Positions 38,029 through 47,617 are shown, counted from the stretch's first letter. The stretch: 64,000 nt of DNA from Roseibium litorale (GCF_014842915.1 NZ_JACYXI010000009.1:62001-126000), one strand, 5' to 3'. Numbers and translations: made by a program. The notes: generated by a model from the letters alone, not told the origin.

Positions 38029-41000
38029 TCGGCATGCTTGAGGACATCCTGAGACGGCCCAAGACCGTCTTCGTGCTGATGATCGCCCTGATCATCGCGG
38101 GCACCGCGACCTATCTGTCGATCCCGAAGGAAGACGCGCCGGACATCGACGTGCCGGTGTTCTATGTCTCCGTTTCCCAGCAGGGCATTTCGCCGGAAGA
38201 CGCCGAGCGGCTTCTGGTCCGGCCCATGGAAACGGAACTGCGCGGTCTGGACGGCTTGAAAGAGCTGACTGCCATTGCCTCCGAAGGCCATGCCGGTTTC
38301 GTTCTGGAGTTCGACGTCTCGTTCAACAAGGACGAGGCGATGGCGGACGTGCGGGACAAGGTCGATCTTGCCAAGTCAAAGCTTCCGTCAGAGGCCGACG
38401 AGCCGACGATCACCGAAACCAACTTCGCCCTGGTCCCGACCATCACCATCGCGCTTTCCGGTGATGTGCCCGAACGCACGCTTTACGCTCACGCCCGCCG
38501 GCTGAAGGATCAGATCGAGGCCATCGACACGGTGCGCTCCGCGGATCTCTCCGGCCACCGGGAGGAACTGCTTGAGGTCCTGATCGACACGCAGAAGCTG
38601 GAAACCTATTCGATCAGCCAGCAGGAACTGCTGAACACCCTGACACTCAACAACCGGCTTGTGCCGGCCGGCTTCATCGACAGCGGCAAGGGACGCTTCA
38701 ACGTCAAGGTGCCGGGCCTCGTCCAGAACGCGGAGGATGTCTACTCCCTGCCGGTCAAGCAGAGCGGCGAAGGTCTCGTCACCCTCGGCGATCTGGCAGA
38801 AGTCCGCCGCACCTTCAAGGACGCCAGCAGCTACACGCTGGTCAATGGCCGCCCTGCCATTGCCCTGCAGGTCACCAAGCGGATCGGCACCAACCTGATC
38901 GAGAACAATGCGGCCGTCCGGGCGGTTGTTGCTGAAGCCTCCAAGGACTGGCCCGAGACCATCAAAGTCGACATTCTTCTGGATCAGTCCGCCAAGACCT
39001 TCGAGGTTCTGGGGTCGCTCGAATCCTCAATCATGACCGCGATCTTCCTCGTGATGATCCTGGTCGTTGCCTCCCTTGGCTTGCGGTCGGCGCTTCTGGT
39101 CGGCCTCGCCATTCCCGCCTCCTTCATGATCGGCTTCCTCATTCTGGGGGGGCTTGGCTACACCGTTTCCAACATGGTGATGTTCGGCCTTGTGCTGACT
39201 GTCGGCATGCTGGTGGATGGCGCCATCGTCATGACCGAATATGCTGACCGGAAAATCTCCGAAGGCATGGAGGATACGGAGGCCTATATCCGCGCGGCCA
39301 AGCTGATGTTCTGGCCGATCGTCTCGTCTACCGCGACGACGCTCGCCGCCTTCCTGCCCATGCTGCTGTGGCCGGGCGTGGCAGGCGAGTTCATGAGCTA
39401 TCTGCCGATCATGGTGATCATCGTCCTCAGCGCCTCGCTGCTGACGGCCATGGTCTTCATTCCGGTGACGGGCGGCATCTTTGCCCGGATCTCGTACTGG
39501 GCAGGCCGGCATGCGACCCTGCTTCTGGCTCTGCTTCTGGGCGGCGTCGCAGGGGCTGGCATCATCGTCAACGGACCGATGTTGTCCGCGGGTCTCGCGC
39601 CCTTTGCAGCACCGCTTGCAGTTGTTGCCGCCTTGTCGGTGGGCGTGGTGTCGTTCTTCCTCCTGCGCCCCTTCGTGGCCTGGTCCAAGGCACGGGCGGA
39701 GCGCAATGCCGAAAGGGAACGGGCCGAGGCTGCCGCGCTCTCGGCCACTGACACTTTCGACATTTCCAGAGTCAGAGGCGTGACCGGCATCTATGTCCGC
39801 TTCCTGAACCTTCTGGTCGGCAACCCGGTCGGAAACCTGGTGGCCTTCGTCGCGGTTGTTGGCGGCTGCGTGATGATCTTCCTTGCCTTTGCCTCCAACC
39901 CGACCGGGGTCGAATTCTTCATCGACGAAGAGCCGGATCAGGCTGTCGTGCTCGTCTCGGCACGTGGAAACATGTCGACGGCAGAATCTCTTGCCTTAGT
40001 CAAAGGGGTCGAGGACCAGATCCTGTCTATCCATGGCATCAAGAACGTTGTTACCACGGCAGTCGCTCCAGGCGGCAGCACCGGTGGTGGCGGGGTCGGC
40101 GGCGTTCAGGACAAGCCGGACGACGTCATCGGCGAGATGATGCTCGAACTCTCCGACTATTGCTGCCGCCCAAAGGCAGCCCAGATCTTTGCCGAGATCC
40201 GCCAACGGACAGCCCAGCTGCCCGGCATCAAGGTGGAGACCCGGAAGATCGAGGGCGGCCCGCCGACCGGCAAGGACATTCAGCTCGAGGTCAAGTCTTC
40301 CGACTATGACAGCATGGTCGCCGCCGTTGCCCGCGTGCGTGAGCATTTGAACGGCACCGAGGGCCTGCTCGATCAGGAGGACAGCCGTCCCCTGCCCGGT
40401 ATCGAGTGGCAAATCGATATCAACCGTGAACAGGCTGGCCGCTACAAGGCCGACATTGCTGCTGTCGGCTCCATGGTCCAGCTGGTCACCAACGGCGTTC
40501 TGATCGGCACCTACCGTCCAGGTGACAGCGAAGACGAGGTAGACATCCGCGTCCGTCTTCCGGCCAGCGAACGGACCCTGGATCGTTTCGACCAGTTGCG
40601 CCTGCAGACACCGCTCGGGCTCGTGCCGCTGGCAAATTTCATCACCCGCACACCGGCACCGAAAGTATCGGAGATCGTCCGCCGCGACGGCCTCTATTCC
40701 ATGATGGTCAAGGCAACGGTCGACAAGACCAGCGGCCTGACGGTGGACGAAAAGGTGAAGGAGCTGGATGGGTGGATCAAGAGTGAGACCTGGCCTGCCA
40801 ATGTCTTCCTCAAGTTCCGAGGTTCGGACGAGGACCAACAGGAATCCTTTGCGTTCCTGGTCAAGGCCATGGTCGGGTCCCTGCTCCTGATGTTCATCAT
40901 TCTGCTGACCCAGTTCAACTCGTTTTACCAGACCTTCCTGACCCTCTCGACGGTGGTCATGTCGGTCATGGGCGTGCTGCTGGGCATGATGATCACCGGG

Positions 41001-41552
41001 CAGAAGTTCTCGGTCATCATGAGCGGCACGGGTGTGGTTGCCCTCGCCGGGATCGTGGTGAACAACGCCATTGTGCTGCTGGACACCTATAACCGGTTCC
41101 GGGAAGACGGCATGCCGGCGGTGGACGCGATCCTGAAGACCTCCGCACAGCGTATACGCCCGATCATGCTGACCACCATCACGACGATTGCGGGCCTGGT
41201 GCCTATGGCGACCCAGATGAACCTGGATTTCGTCAACCGGGTTACCTCCATCGGCTCGATCACAGCCGTCTGGTGGGTGCAATTGTCGACGGCGGTGATT
41301 GCCGGTCTGGCCTTCTCCACCCTTTTGACCCTGATCATGATCCCGGTCATGGTGGCGGTCCCCAGCGTGTGGGCGAAGTTGTTCCGGCGCTTGTGGACTG
41401 GCCGGCGGACACAAGAGCAAGCTGAGGGTAGCAACACCAACTTGCCGGCAGCTCCAGCTCCCGCCGCGGCGGCTCCGCTGAAGCTTGTCTCAAAGGCAGA
41501 AACACCTCGTGGCCGCTCAGACCTTGACGGTCTCCCCCACGCCGCGGAATAG
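38025..41552 (+). CDS. RND family efflux pump, unusually long
   Basis: Inner membrane proton-driven exporter of 1175 aa, about 130 longer than AcrB. The N-terminal family motif PKEDAPDIDVPVFYVSVSQ, the TM4 proton-relay segment VGMLVDGAIVMTEY (Gly in place of the second Asp of AcrB) and C-terminal MLTTITTIAGLVP are present. The extra length comes from an insert at about residues 495-585, with two hydrophobic segments and a charged helix (RAERNAERERAEAAAL), and from a polar Ala/Pro C-terminal tail. The substrate is unknown; regulation by PadR is likely. Confidence 0.92.
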   Translation: MIGMLEDILRRPKTVFVLMIALIIAGTATYLSIPKEDAPDIDVPVFYVSVSQQGISPEDAERLLVRPMETELRGLDGLKELTAIASEGHAGFVLEFDVSFNKDEAMADVRDKVDLAKSKLPSEADEPTITETNFALVPTITIALSGDVPERTLYAHARRLKDQIEAIDTVRSADLSGHREELLEVLIDTQKLETYSISQQELLNTLTLNNRLVPAGFIDSGKGRFNVKVPGLVQNAEDVYSLPVKQSGEGLVTLGDLAEVRRTFKDASSYTLVNGRPAIALQVTKRIGTNLIENNAAVRAVVAEASKDWPETIKVDILLDQSAKTFEVLGSLESSIMTAIFLVMILVVASLGLRSALLVGLAIPASFMIGFLILGGLGYTVSNMVMFGLVLTVGMLVDGAIVMTEYADRKISEGMEDTEAYIRAAKLMFWPIVSSTATTLAAFLPMLLWPGVAGEFMSYLPIMVIIVLSASLLTAMVFIPVTGGIFARISYWAGRHATLLLALLLGGVAGAGIIVNGPMLSAGLAPFAAPLAVVAALSVGVVSFFLLRPFVAWSKARAERNAERERAEAAALSATDTFDISRVRGVTGIYVRFLNLLVGNPVGNLVAFVAVVGGCVMIFLAFASNPTGVEFFIDEEPDQAVVLVSARGNMSTAESLALVKGVEDQILSIHGIKNVVTTAVAPGGSTGGGGVGGVQDKPDDVIGEMMLELSDYCCRPKAAQIFAEIRQRTAQLPGIKVETRKIEGGPPTGKDIQLEVKSSDYDSMVAAVARVREHLNGTEGLLDQEDSRPLPGIEWQIDINREQAGRYKADIAAVGSMVQLVTNGVLIGTYRPGDSEDEVDIRVRLPASERTLDRFDQLRLQTPLGLVPLANFITRTPAPKVSEIVRRDGLYSMMVKATVDKTSGLTVDEKVKELDGWIKSETWPANVFLKFRGSDEDQQESFAFLVKAMVGSLLLMFIILLTQFNSFYQTFLTLSTVVMSVMGVLLGMMITGQKFSVIMSGTGVVALAGIVVNNAIVLLDTYNRFREDGMPAVDAILKTSAQRIRPIMLTTITTIAGLVPMATQMNLDFVNRVTSIGSITAVWWVQLSTAVIAGLAFSTLLTLIMIPVMVAVPSVWAKLFRRLWTGRRTQEQAEGSNTNLPAAPAPAAAAPLKLVSKAETPRGRSDLDGLPHAAE

Positions 41553-41941
41553 CGGGCGGACCGGACACGAAAAAGCCGCCGGGAAACCGACCCTTCCTTG
41601 GGCCGTCATTGGATTTCGAGGCGGTTGACCTTGCTCCCGTCTCCCCCCTTGCGGGGGAGATGCCCCCGAACGGGGGCAGAGGGGGGTATAAGCCCCTCGG
41701 AACATTGCGGCTTTTGCGGAGTATGCCGAAACCTTACCCCCCTCTGTCAGCTGCTGCTGACATCTCCCCCGCAAGGGGGGAGACGGGCATACGCCGCGCC
41801 GCTTGCGTATATCATCCGGTTTGAGATTGTCCCGCCCATCTGCAAGCCATTGACTTGGATAGATCCCCGGCTCAAGGCCGGGACGGCGCGGTGGAATGGG
41901 GAGCCATTTGGAGATCTTAGCCGCTTGTCCGTCCCTTCCCC
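41553..41941. other. Gap between convergent RND and pssA genes
   Basis: About 390 bp without a gene. It contains a 152-bp palindromic element at 41636-41787 and, near 41865-41885, the CCCCGGCTCAAGGCCGGGA hairpin also found near 31530. Confidence 0.7.
41636..41787. repeat. Large palindromic G/C-run element
   Basis: The outer arms 41636-41662 (CCCGTCTCCCCCCTTGCGGG...) and 41761-41787 are near-perfect reverse complements of 27 nt. Inside lie a second arm pair (AGAGGGGGGTATAAG with CTTACCCCCCTCT) and a small hairpin CCCCCGAACGGGGG. The RNA would fold into one long stem with branches at the junction of two convergent genes. It looks like a dispersed intergenic repeat rather than a simple terminator. 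Confidence 0.8.
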
Positions 41942-42838
41942 TCAAACGCTGTCGTGCTTGTCCCGGTCGCTGAGGTGGTCAAGGTCCGTATCGGCGCAAT
42001 CGCCGTCGTCATCCATGGTGACCGTTGCGTCGGTGCGCAAGAACTGGCGGTGGCTGCGCCAGGCGAAGGGAATCGACACGAGATAGAGCGCTGAGCCAAC
42101 CGCCAGCATCTGGAACGGATAGCTGACAATGAGAGCCACCAGAAGCACGGCCACCAGAAACAGCGGCAGAACCAGATCGCGGCGGATGCGCGTGCCGAAC
42201 TTCTTGCCGGAATAAGTCGGCAGGCGGCTGATCATCAAGAAAGCTATAACGGTCGTGTAGATCGCAACGCCTGGCGCGAACTCCGGCCAGTGCGGCAGGA
42301 AGCCCAGGAACTCCCAATAGATCGGCATCAGCACGGTCAAGGCGCCCGCAGGAGCCGGAACACCGGTGAAGAAATGCGCCGCCCATTCAGGCTTGTCCGG
42401 ATCATCCAGCGCCACATTGAAACGGGCCAGACGCAGGGCTCCGGAAATCGCGAAGATCAGCGCAGCAATCCAGCCGAAAGATCCTGCATCGTTGAGAATC
42501 CAGATGTAGAGCATCAGGGCCGGGGTCACGCCGAAATTGACGAAATCGGCAAGCGAATCCAGCTCCGCGCCAAAGCGGGACGTGCCCTTGAGCAATCGGG
42601 CCACCCGGCCATCCAGCGCATCCAGCACGGCGGCCACCAGCACGGCCCCGATCGCAAACTCCCACCGGCCTTCAAAGGCCATGCGGATCGCCGTCAGCCC
42701 CGAGCACAAGGCCAGCAGGGTGACCATGTTCGGCAGGATGAGACGCATCGGCACCTGGCGGAACCGGGGCGTCCGGCGCCCGGTTTTTTCATCCTGTGCC
42801 GGAGACGTTTCTGAAGCGTGCCGGGTTTCGTCCTGCAT
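41942..42838 (-). CDS. pssA: CDP-diacylglycerol-serine O-phosphatidyltransferase (PssA)
   Basis: Integral membrane enzyme making phosphatidylserine; 298 aa. The CDP-alcohol phosphotransferase motif DGxxAR-x8-GxxxDxxxD reads DALDGRVARLLKGTSRFGAE followed by LDSLAD at about residues 85-110. Several hydrophobic helices follow. GAGG is upstream of the start. It is 9 bp after psd, giving a psd-pssA operon for phosphatidylethanolamine synthesis. Cytoplasmic N- and C-terminal tails are rich in Asp/Glu and polar residues. Confidence 0.95.
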   Translation of the reverse strand: MQDETRHASETSPAQDEKTGRRTPRFRQVPMRLILPNMVTLLALCSGLTAIRMAFEGRWEFAIGAVLVAAVLDALDGRVARLLKGTSRFGAELDSLADFVNFGVTPALMLYIWILNDAGSFGWIAALIFAISGALRLARFNVALDDPDKPEWAAHFFTGVPAPAGALTVLMPIYWEFLGFLPHWPEFAPGVAIYTTVIAFLMISRLPTYSGKKFGTRIRRDLVLPLFLVAVLLVALIVSYPFQMLAVGSALYLVSIPFAWRSHRQFLRTDATVTMDDDGDCADTDLDHLSDRDKHDSV

Positions 42839-42847
42839 GGTGTTTCC

Positions 42848-43552
42848 TCAGCCCACCCGGGTGACGAGCTGGGACTTGCCCGGCGCGTCGGCGAGATCCG
42901 CAAGGACGGTTTCACCGGCAATCATGGTCTGGCCATAAGCAACGCGGATGGGAGTGCCGAGCGGGAAATAAACGTCGAGGCGCGAGCCGAAGCGGATCAG
43001 GCCGAAGCGCTCGCCCGTGCTCAGGGTCTCCCCCTCCCGCACAAAGCAGACGATGCGGCGGGCAACGAGACCGGCGATCTGAACCACACCGATGCGGGTA
43101 TCGCCCTTTTCGATCACCAGGCCATTGCGCTCGTTTTCTTCGCTGGCCTTGTCCAGTTCCGCATTGAGAAAGCGGCCGGCCCGGTAGGCAATGCGCACGA
43201 TCCGTCCGCCAAAGGGTGCGCGGTTCACATGGCAGTTGAAGACGTTCATGAAGATGGAGACCCGCAGCATGGGCTCGTCGCCAAGTTCCAGTTCCGCAGG
43301 CGGACGGACGGGACCGACGTGGCTGACGACGCCATCGGCGGGCGAGATCACCAGGCTGTCGCCAATCGGCGTCACGCGTTTGGGATCGCGGAAGAAGTAG
43401 CAGACCCATGCCGTCAGGATCAGGCCAATCCAGAACAGCGGATCCACGAACCAGCCGATGATCAGCGTGGCGGCAAGCGCAATGGCGATGAAGGGCCAGC
43501 CCTCGCGGTGAATGGGAACAAACGCCTTGGTGACGGAATCGACGAGGGACAT
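42848..43552 (-). CDS. psd: Phosphatidylserine decarboxylase (short type)
   Basis: Converts phosphatidylserine to phosphatidylethanolamine; 234 aa proenzyme of the short (archaeal/rhizobial) class. The N-terminal membrane segment [18 protein letters not shown] is followed by [10 protein letters not shown] and [11 protein letters not shown]; self-cleavage should occur at the Gly-Ser of [11 protein letters not shown] to yield the pyruvoyl group. ATG 43552 has AGGA upstream, while the longer frame to 43582 has none. Confidence 0.94.
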   Translation of the reverse strand: MSLVDSVTKAFVPIHREGWPFIAIALAATLIIGWFVDPLFWIGLILTAWVCYFFRDPKRVTPIGDSLVISPADGVVSHVGPVRPPAELELGDEPMLRVSIFMNVFNCHVNRAPFGGRIVRIAYRAGRFLNAELDKASEENERNGLVIEKGDTRIGVVQIAGLVARRIVCFVREGETLSTGERFGLIRFGSRLDVYFPLGTPIRVAYGQTMIAGETVLADLADAPGKSQLVTRVG

Positions 43553-43738
43553 GACAGATCCTTTTGGCGGGCTGCCATCCACTTGGCCGAAAGGATACCG
43601 GGATCCTGACAGGCGGGGGCGCCACGCGTGGGTGTTGGGAGCGTTTAAGCTTACGCTCCCGTCAGTTCAATGCTGTTTCTAGTGGGATTTTCTGCCGGTT
43701 TGAACCTTGAACATTGCCCGGCAGCACTTTTTCCCGGA

Positions 43739-44656
43739 TCAACCGGCCTTTTCCGGCGGATAGTCTGCTTCCCAATAGGCTGGACGCCCGTATTTCCCGG
43801 CCAGAAAATCAATGAAAACCGAGATTTTCGGCGGCGTATGCCGTCCAGGAGGATAAACTGCCCAGATCGCTCCCGTGCGCGATATCGGATAGTCCGGCAG
43901 CAGCTCGACAAGCCGCCCCTCTCTCAGATCTTTCCAGACATGGGCAACCGACTTCACGATCAGTCCCAGCCCGCACATTGCCGCATCATAGGCATAGTCG
44001 CCATTGTCTCCGGTGATGAAGGGCTTGACCTGATGCGTCAGCTCGCCGTGGGGCCCGTTGAAGTACCACACGGGCATGGCTTCCATGCCGATGCAATCGT
44101 GATTGACGAGATCCGCGGGGGAACAGGGCTTGCCCTTGCGGGCGATATAGTCCGGGGACGCGCAAAGCACCCGCTGGTTGCCGCCGAGCCTGCGGGCTTT
44201 CAAAGTGGAGTCTGGCAAGGGAGCTGCCCGGATCGCAAGGTCGAAGCCCTCGCTCATCAGATCGACAATGCGGTCCGAGAAATCCATGGAAATCCGGATA
44301 TCGGGATAAAGGTCGCGAAACTCCAGCAAATAGGGCAACACGTGATGGCGCCCGAAGAACACATTGGAGGAGATGCGCAAGAGGCCCTTCGGCGCATCCG
44401 TCACCTCCTCAAGCTCCTGGAAGGCTGCGTCCATTTCGCGAAGCGCGGCAGAGGAATGGTCCAGCAGCACCTGCCCTGCCTCGGTCAGAACGATCCGGCG
44501 GGTGGTGCGGTTGAAAAGCTGGGCGTTTACCTCCCGCTCCAGCCCGGTCAGTCTGGCGCTTGCGGCAGAAGGAGACAGGCCAACCTCACGGCCTGCCGCC
44601 GAGACGTTTCCAAGGGCAGCCACACGGGCAAAGAAGCGAAGATCATCCAGACGCAT
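43739..44656 (-). CDS. LysR family transcriptional regulator
   Basis: Regulator of 305 aa. The HTH is at residues 3-60 (LDDLRFFARVAALGNVSAAGREVGLSPSAASARLTGLE), and the effector domain resembles that of the DmlR/PA2877-type group (FNRTTRRIVLTEAG, SEGFDLAIRAAPLPDSTL). ATG 44656 is preferred because AAGGAT lies upstream and the family begins MxLDDLR. It is divergent from a 65-aa gene 95 bp away, which is a natural candidate target. Confidence 0.88.
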   Translation of the reverse strand: MRLDDLRFFARVAALGNVSAAGREVGLSPSAASARLTGLEREVNAQLFNRTTRRIVLTEAGQVLLDHSSAALREMDAAFQELEEVTDAPKGLLRISSNVFFGRHHVLPYLLEFRDLYPDIRISMDFSDRIVDLMSEGFDLAIRAAPLPDSTLKARRLGGNQRVLCASPDYIARKGKPCSPADLVNHDCIGMEAMPVWYFNGPHGELTHQVKPFITGDNGDYAYDAAMCGLGLIVKSVAHVWKDLREGRLVELLPDYPISRTGAIWAVYPPGRHTPPKISVFIDFLAGKYGRPAYWEADYPPEKAG

Positions 44657-44751
44657 TATCCCAATCCTTCGCATAGTCATTCCAATTCAAGCCTGATTAT
44701 ACAGGAAAGAATAAAGTGCGACAGTCTCCTCACAAACACAGGAGACTTGCC

Positions 44752-44949
44752 ATGTTGCACACTGGAGATGCCTATGAAGCCCGCGCCCGTCAGCTCCGCG
44801 CCGAAGAACTGAGCGCCCTGATACGCGCCTTGTCGCGGTTTCTGTTCCGCCCTGGCGGAGAAAAGCCGATGTCAAAGACAGAACGCTGCAGCCGCCTTGT
44901 TCACGGTACTGCCATCGCTGCGCCACGGCAGTCCGGCTGTTGCGCGTGA
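44752..44949 (+). CDS. Small protein of the RSP_7527 type
   Basis: Protein of 65 aa from ATG 44752, preceded by GGAG with a 7-nt gap. Residues 4-32 form an amphipathic helix (GDAYEARARQLRAEELSALI), like the short alphaproteobacterial proteins related to DUF1127/RSP_7527; the C-terminus is Cys-containing and basic. Function unknown. It is divergent from a LysR gene that may control it. Confidence 0.55.
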   Translation: MLHTGDAYEARARQLRAEELSALIRALSRFLFRPGGEKPMSKTERCSRLVHGTAIAAPRQSGCCA

Positions 44950-45042
44950 GGGAAACGTTCCCGCTTCCTTTCAAAATAAGCTATGTCCGGGAGGCGCGGA
45001 GGAGAGCAAGTTGGCTCCCACCGCGCTTCAGATCGAAAGACT

Positions 45043-46977
45043 TCAGCCCGGAATATAGTCCGCTGTGGGCCCCCGGGTCACAAAGCCCAGGCTATCGGCT
45101 TCCTTGGCTGCCCGCAGGCGCTCTTCAGCCTCGTCGGCTTCGCGCTGGCGGTCCCACATGGACGCATAGAGGCCCTTCATCGCCAGCAGCTCCGTGTGGG
45201 TGCCACGTTCGGCGATCTCACCCGCCTGAAGCACGATGATCTGGTCCGCATTGACGACCGTCGACAGACGGTGCGCGATGACGAGCGTAGTCCTGTTGCG
45301 GGAGACCTGATCAAGCGCCGTCTGGATTTCCCGCTCCGTGTGGGTGTCCAGCGCCGAAGTCGCCTCGTCCAGGATCAGTATCGGCGGAGCCTTGAGGATG
45401 GTGCGGGCAATGGCCACACGCTGCTTCTCGCCGCCGGAGAGCTTCAACCCGCGTTCCCCCACTTCCGCGGCATAGCCTTCCGGCAGCCGTTCGATGAAGT
45501 CGTGGATCTGCGCCATGCGGGCAGCTTCCCTCACCTCCTCTTCCGTGGCATCCGGGCGGCCATAGCGGATGTTGTAGGCGATGGTATCGTTGAAGAGCAC
45601 CGTGTCCTGGGGAACCATGCCGATGGCGCCGCGCACGCTTTCCTGCGTCACTGAGCGCAGATCCTGCCCGTCGATGGACACAGATCCGCCCGTCACGTCG
45701 TAGAAGCGGAACAGCAGCCGGGAAATGGTTGACTTGCCCGCCCCGGAGGGACCGACAATCGCAATCGTCTTCCCGGCAGGCACCTCGAAGCTGATCCCCT
45801 TCAGGATCGGGCGGGCCACGTCATAGTGGAACTTCACGTCGTCGAAGCGGATCGTGCCTTCCACGGCCTTGAGGTCCTGCGCATCCGGCGCGTCCTGGAT
45901 CTCCGCCGGAACGTCCAGCAGCGCAAACATGGATTCGATGTCTGCCAGCCCCTGCCGGATTTCGCGGTAGATGAAGCCGATGAAGTTGAGCGGAATGGCG
46001 ATCTGCATCAGCAGCGCGTTGATCAGGACGAAGTCGCCGATGGTCTGCTCGCCGCGCTGAACCGCCAGCGCCGACAGGATCATGCAAGCGGCTGTGCCGG
46101 CCCCGAGAATGAAAGTCTGGCCGAAGTTGAGCCAGGCCAGAGAGGTCCAGGTCTTGGTGGCAGCCTTCTCGTAACGGGCCATGGAGACGTCAAACCGGGC
46201 CGCTTCCATCTTTTCATTGCCGAAATACTTCACGGTCTCGAAGTTCAGCAGGCTGTCGATGGCCTTGGAATTGGCATCCGTATCGCTGTCATTCATCTCG
46301 CGGCGGATGGCGATACGCCAGTTGGACGCCTTGATGGTGTACCAGACATAGGCAACAATCATCACCGCAATGATCGCCAGATAGCTCAGGCCGAACTGGT
46401 ACCAGATCACAATGGCCATGATGCCGAATTCCAGAATGGTCGGAATGCCGTTCAGGATCGTGAAGCGGACGATGGCTTCAATGCCCTTCACCCCTCGTTC
46501 GATCACCCGACTGAGGCCACCCGTCCGCCGCGCCAGATGAAAGCGCAGGGAGAGCTGGTGCAAGTGATGGAAGGTGATGTTCGCCAGCTGCCGGACCGCA
46601 TGCTGCCCGACCTGCGCAAACAGGGCGTCGCGCAGCTGGTTGAAGGCCACCGCCAGAACCCTGGCCGCATTGTAGGCCAGCACCAGCATGACCGGTGCCA
46701 CCAGGAAGGCGGGCAGATTGCTGCCTTCGCCTGTCAGGGCGTCAGACGCCCAGGCGAAGAAATAGGGCGAGAAGACCGTGACCACCTTGGCAACGATCAG
46801 CGCGGCGATAGCCAGCAGCACGCGGTTCTTCAGGTCGGGACGGTCCGCGGGCCAGATATAGGGCCATAGATTGAGCAGCGTCTTGAGGGTCTTGCCCTCT
46901 TCGGCACTGACGCCTTTGCGTCCGGAAGCCGCACTGGTTGTCTTGGCAGCGCCCCTCGGCGCGGAATGATCAGTCAA
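45043..46977 (-). CDS. Atm1-type ABC exporter (fused permease-ATPase)
   Basis: Half-transporter of 644 aa of the Atm1/HMT1 heavy-metal group, which exports glutathione-bound metals or persulfides. Six helices come first (IAALIVAKVVTVFSPYFFAW...), then Walker A GPSGAGKS, signature LSGGEKQRVAIARTIL and Walker B ILILDEATSALD. The TTG at 46977 has GGAG 7 nt upstream and overlaps the ArsR stop by 8 nt; the longer frame to 47154 is antisense-like noise inside arsR. Coupling to a Cys-rich ArsR suggests metal control. Confidence 0.9.
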   Translation of the reverse strand: MTDHSAPRGAAKTTSAASGRKGVSAEEGKTLKTLLNLWPYIWPADRPDLKNRVLLAIAALIVAKVVTVFSPYFFAWASDALTGEGSNLPAFLVAPVMLVLAYNAARVLAVAFNQLRDALFAQVGQHAVRQLANITFHHLHQLSLRFHLARRTGGLSRVIERGVKGIEAIVRFTILNGIPTILEFGIMAIVIWYQFGLSYLAIIAVMIVAYVWYTIKASNWRIAIRREMNDSDTDANSKAIDSLLNFETVKYFGNEKMEAARFDVSMARYEKAATKTWTSLAWLNFGQTFILGAGTAACMILSALAVQRGEQTIGDFVLINALLMQIAIPLNFIGFIYREIRQGLADIESMFALLDVPAEIQDAPDAQDLKAVEGTIRFDDVKFHYDVARPILKGISFEVPAGKTIAIVGPSGAGKSTISRLLFRFYDVTGGSVSIDGQDLRSVTQESVRGAIGMVPQDTVLFNDTIAYNIRYGRPDATEEEVREAARMAQIHDFIERLPEGYAAEVGERGLKLSGGEKQRVAIARTILKAPPILILDEATSALDTHTEREIQTALDQVSRNRTTLVIAHRLSTVVNADQIIVLQAGEIAERGTHTELLAMKGLYASMWDRQREADEAEERLRAAKEADSLGFVTRGPTADYIPG

Positions 46978-47416
46978 AAGAGGTCTCCATGGAGGTTTCC
47001 GGCCTGCAGCTGCAATCTTGTGACGGCACATCCCCGCAGGAGGAGGCGTCCTGCGCCTCCACGCCCGCCTGAACCGCCTGCAAAAATGCGGCAGAGGCGG
47101 CAATGGTCTTGTCGAGGATGGTCTTGTCGATCTGGTAGTGGCAGCTGCGGCCACGAATTTGACAGGTGACGAGCCGTGCTTCCTTCAGCACCTGAAGATG
47201 CTGAGACACGGTGGATTGAGCCAGAGGCAGGCGCCCGACGATGTCACCGCAACAGGCACCCGGATTTTCGGAAAGGGAGCGGAGAATGGCCAGACGGGCC
47301 GGATGACCAAGGGCCCGGTAGAGACCGGCAAGCTTGTCCTGAAGCTGAGGTGCCTGTGTTTCATCGCAGACAGCAGCCCTGTCCACGCGGCAGCCCTGTG
47401 CAGCGTCATCACCCAT
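46970..47416 (-). CDS. ArsR/SmtB family metal-responsive regulator
   Basis: Winged-helix repressor of 148 aa. The HTH is LPLAQSTVSQHLQVLKEARLV and the wing GRSCHYQID. Likely metal-binding cysteines are the CC pair before the HTH (NPGACCGDIVG) and a C-terminal cluster (SSCGDVPSQDCSCR). ATG 47416 follows GGGAGGGAG. It is cotranscribed with the Atm1-type exporter and preceded by a perfect palindrome, the expected arrangement for derepression by thiophilic metal ions. Confidence 0.9.
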   Translation of the reverse strand: MGDDAAQGCRVDRAAVCDETQAPQLQDKLAGLYRALGHPARLAILRSLSENPGACCGDIVGRLPLAQSTVSQHLQVLKEARLVTCQIRGRSCHYQIDKTILDKTIAASAAFLQAVQAGVEAQDASSCGDVPSQDCSCRPETSMETSFD

Positions 47417-47467
47417 GGCGTTTTGGTCTCCCTCCCGGATCACACGCATTCCGCGCTCACCGGCTCA

Positions 47468-47489
47468 TTCATCGTAGATATACGATGAA
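47468..47489. promoter_or_regulatory. Perfect palindrome upstream of arsR, likely operator
   Basis: Arms TTCATCGTA and TACGATGAA flank GATA, a perfect 9-bp inverted repeat 52-73 bp ahead of the ArsR start. Size and location fit an ArsR-family operator overlapping the promoter. Confidence 0.75.
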
Positions 47490-47617
47490 TTTATAAAATC
47501 TCAAGGGAGAGGATGACAACTGTTCTATCAAACACAGATATCGAGATCACGCTTGCCAATTCACCTCCAACTCCTAATAATTCTTGTTAGTTTCTATTAG
47601 CTGCTGGATCCGCTCGC

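Noticed and set aside
39996..41420. 474-aa minus-strand frame
   Set aside because: Antisense shadow of the RND pump, with His/Gln-rich composition typical of reversed G+C-rich coding sequence.
46978..47154. N-terminal extension of the Atm1-type exporter
   Set aside because: It would lie entirely inside the arsR gene in another frame and gives a Pro/Arg-rich sequence unlike the family; TTG 46977 has a good ribosome site.
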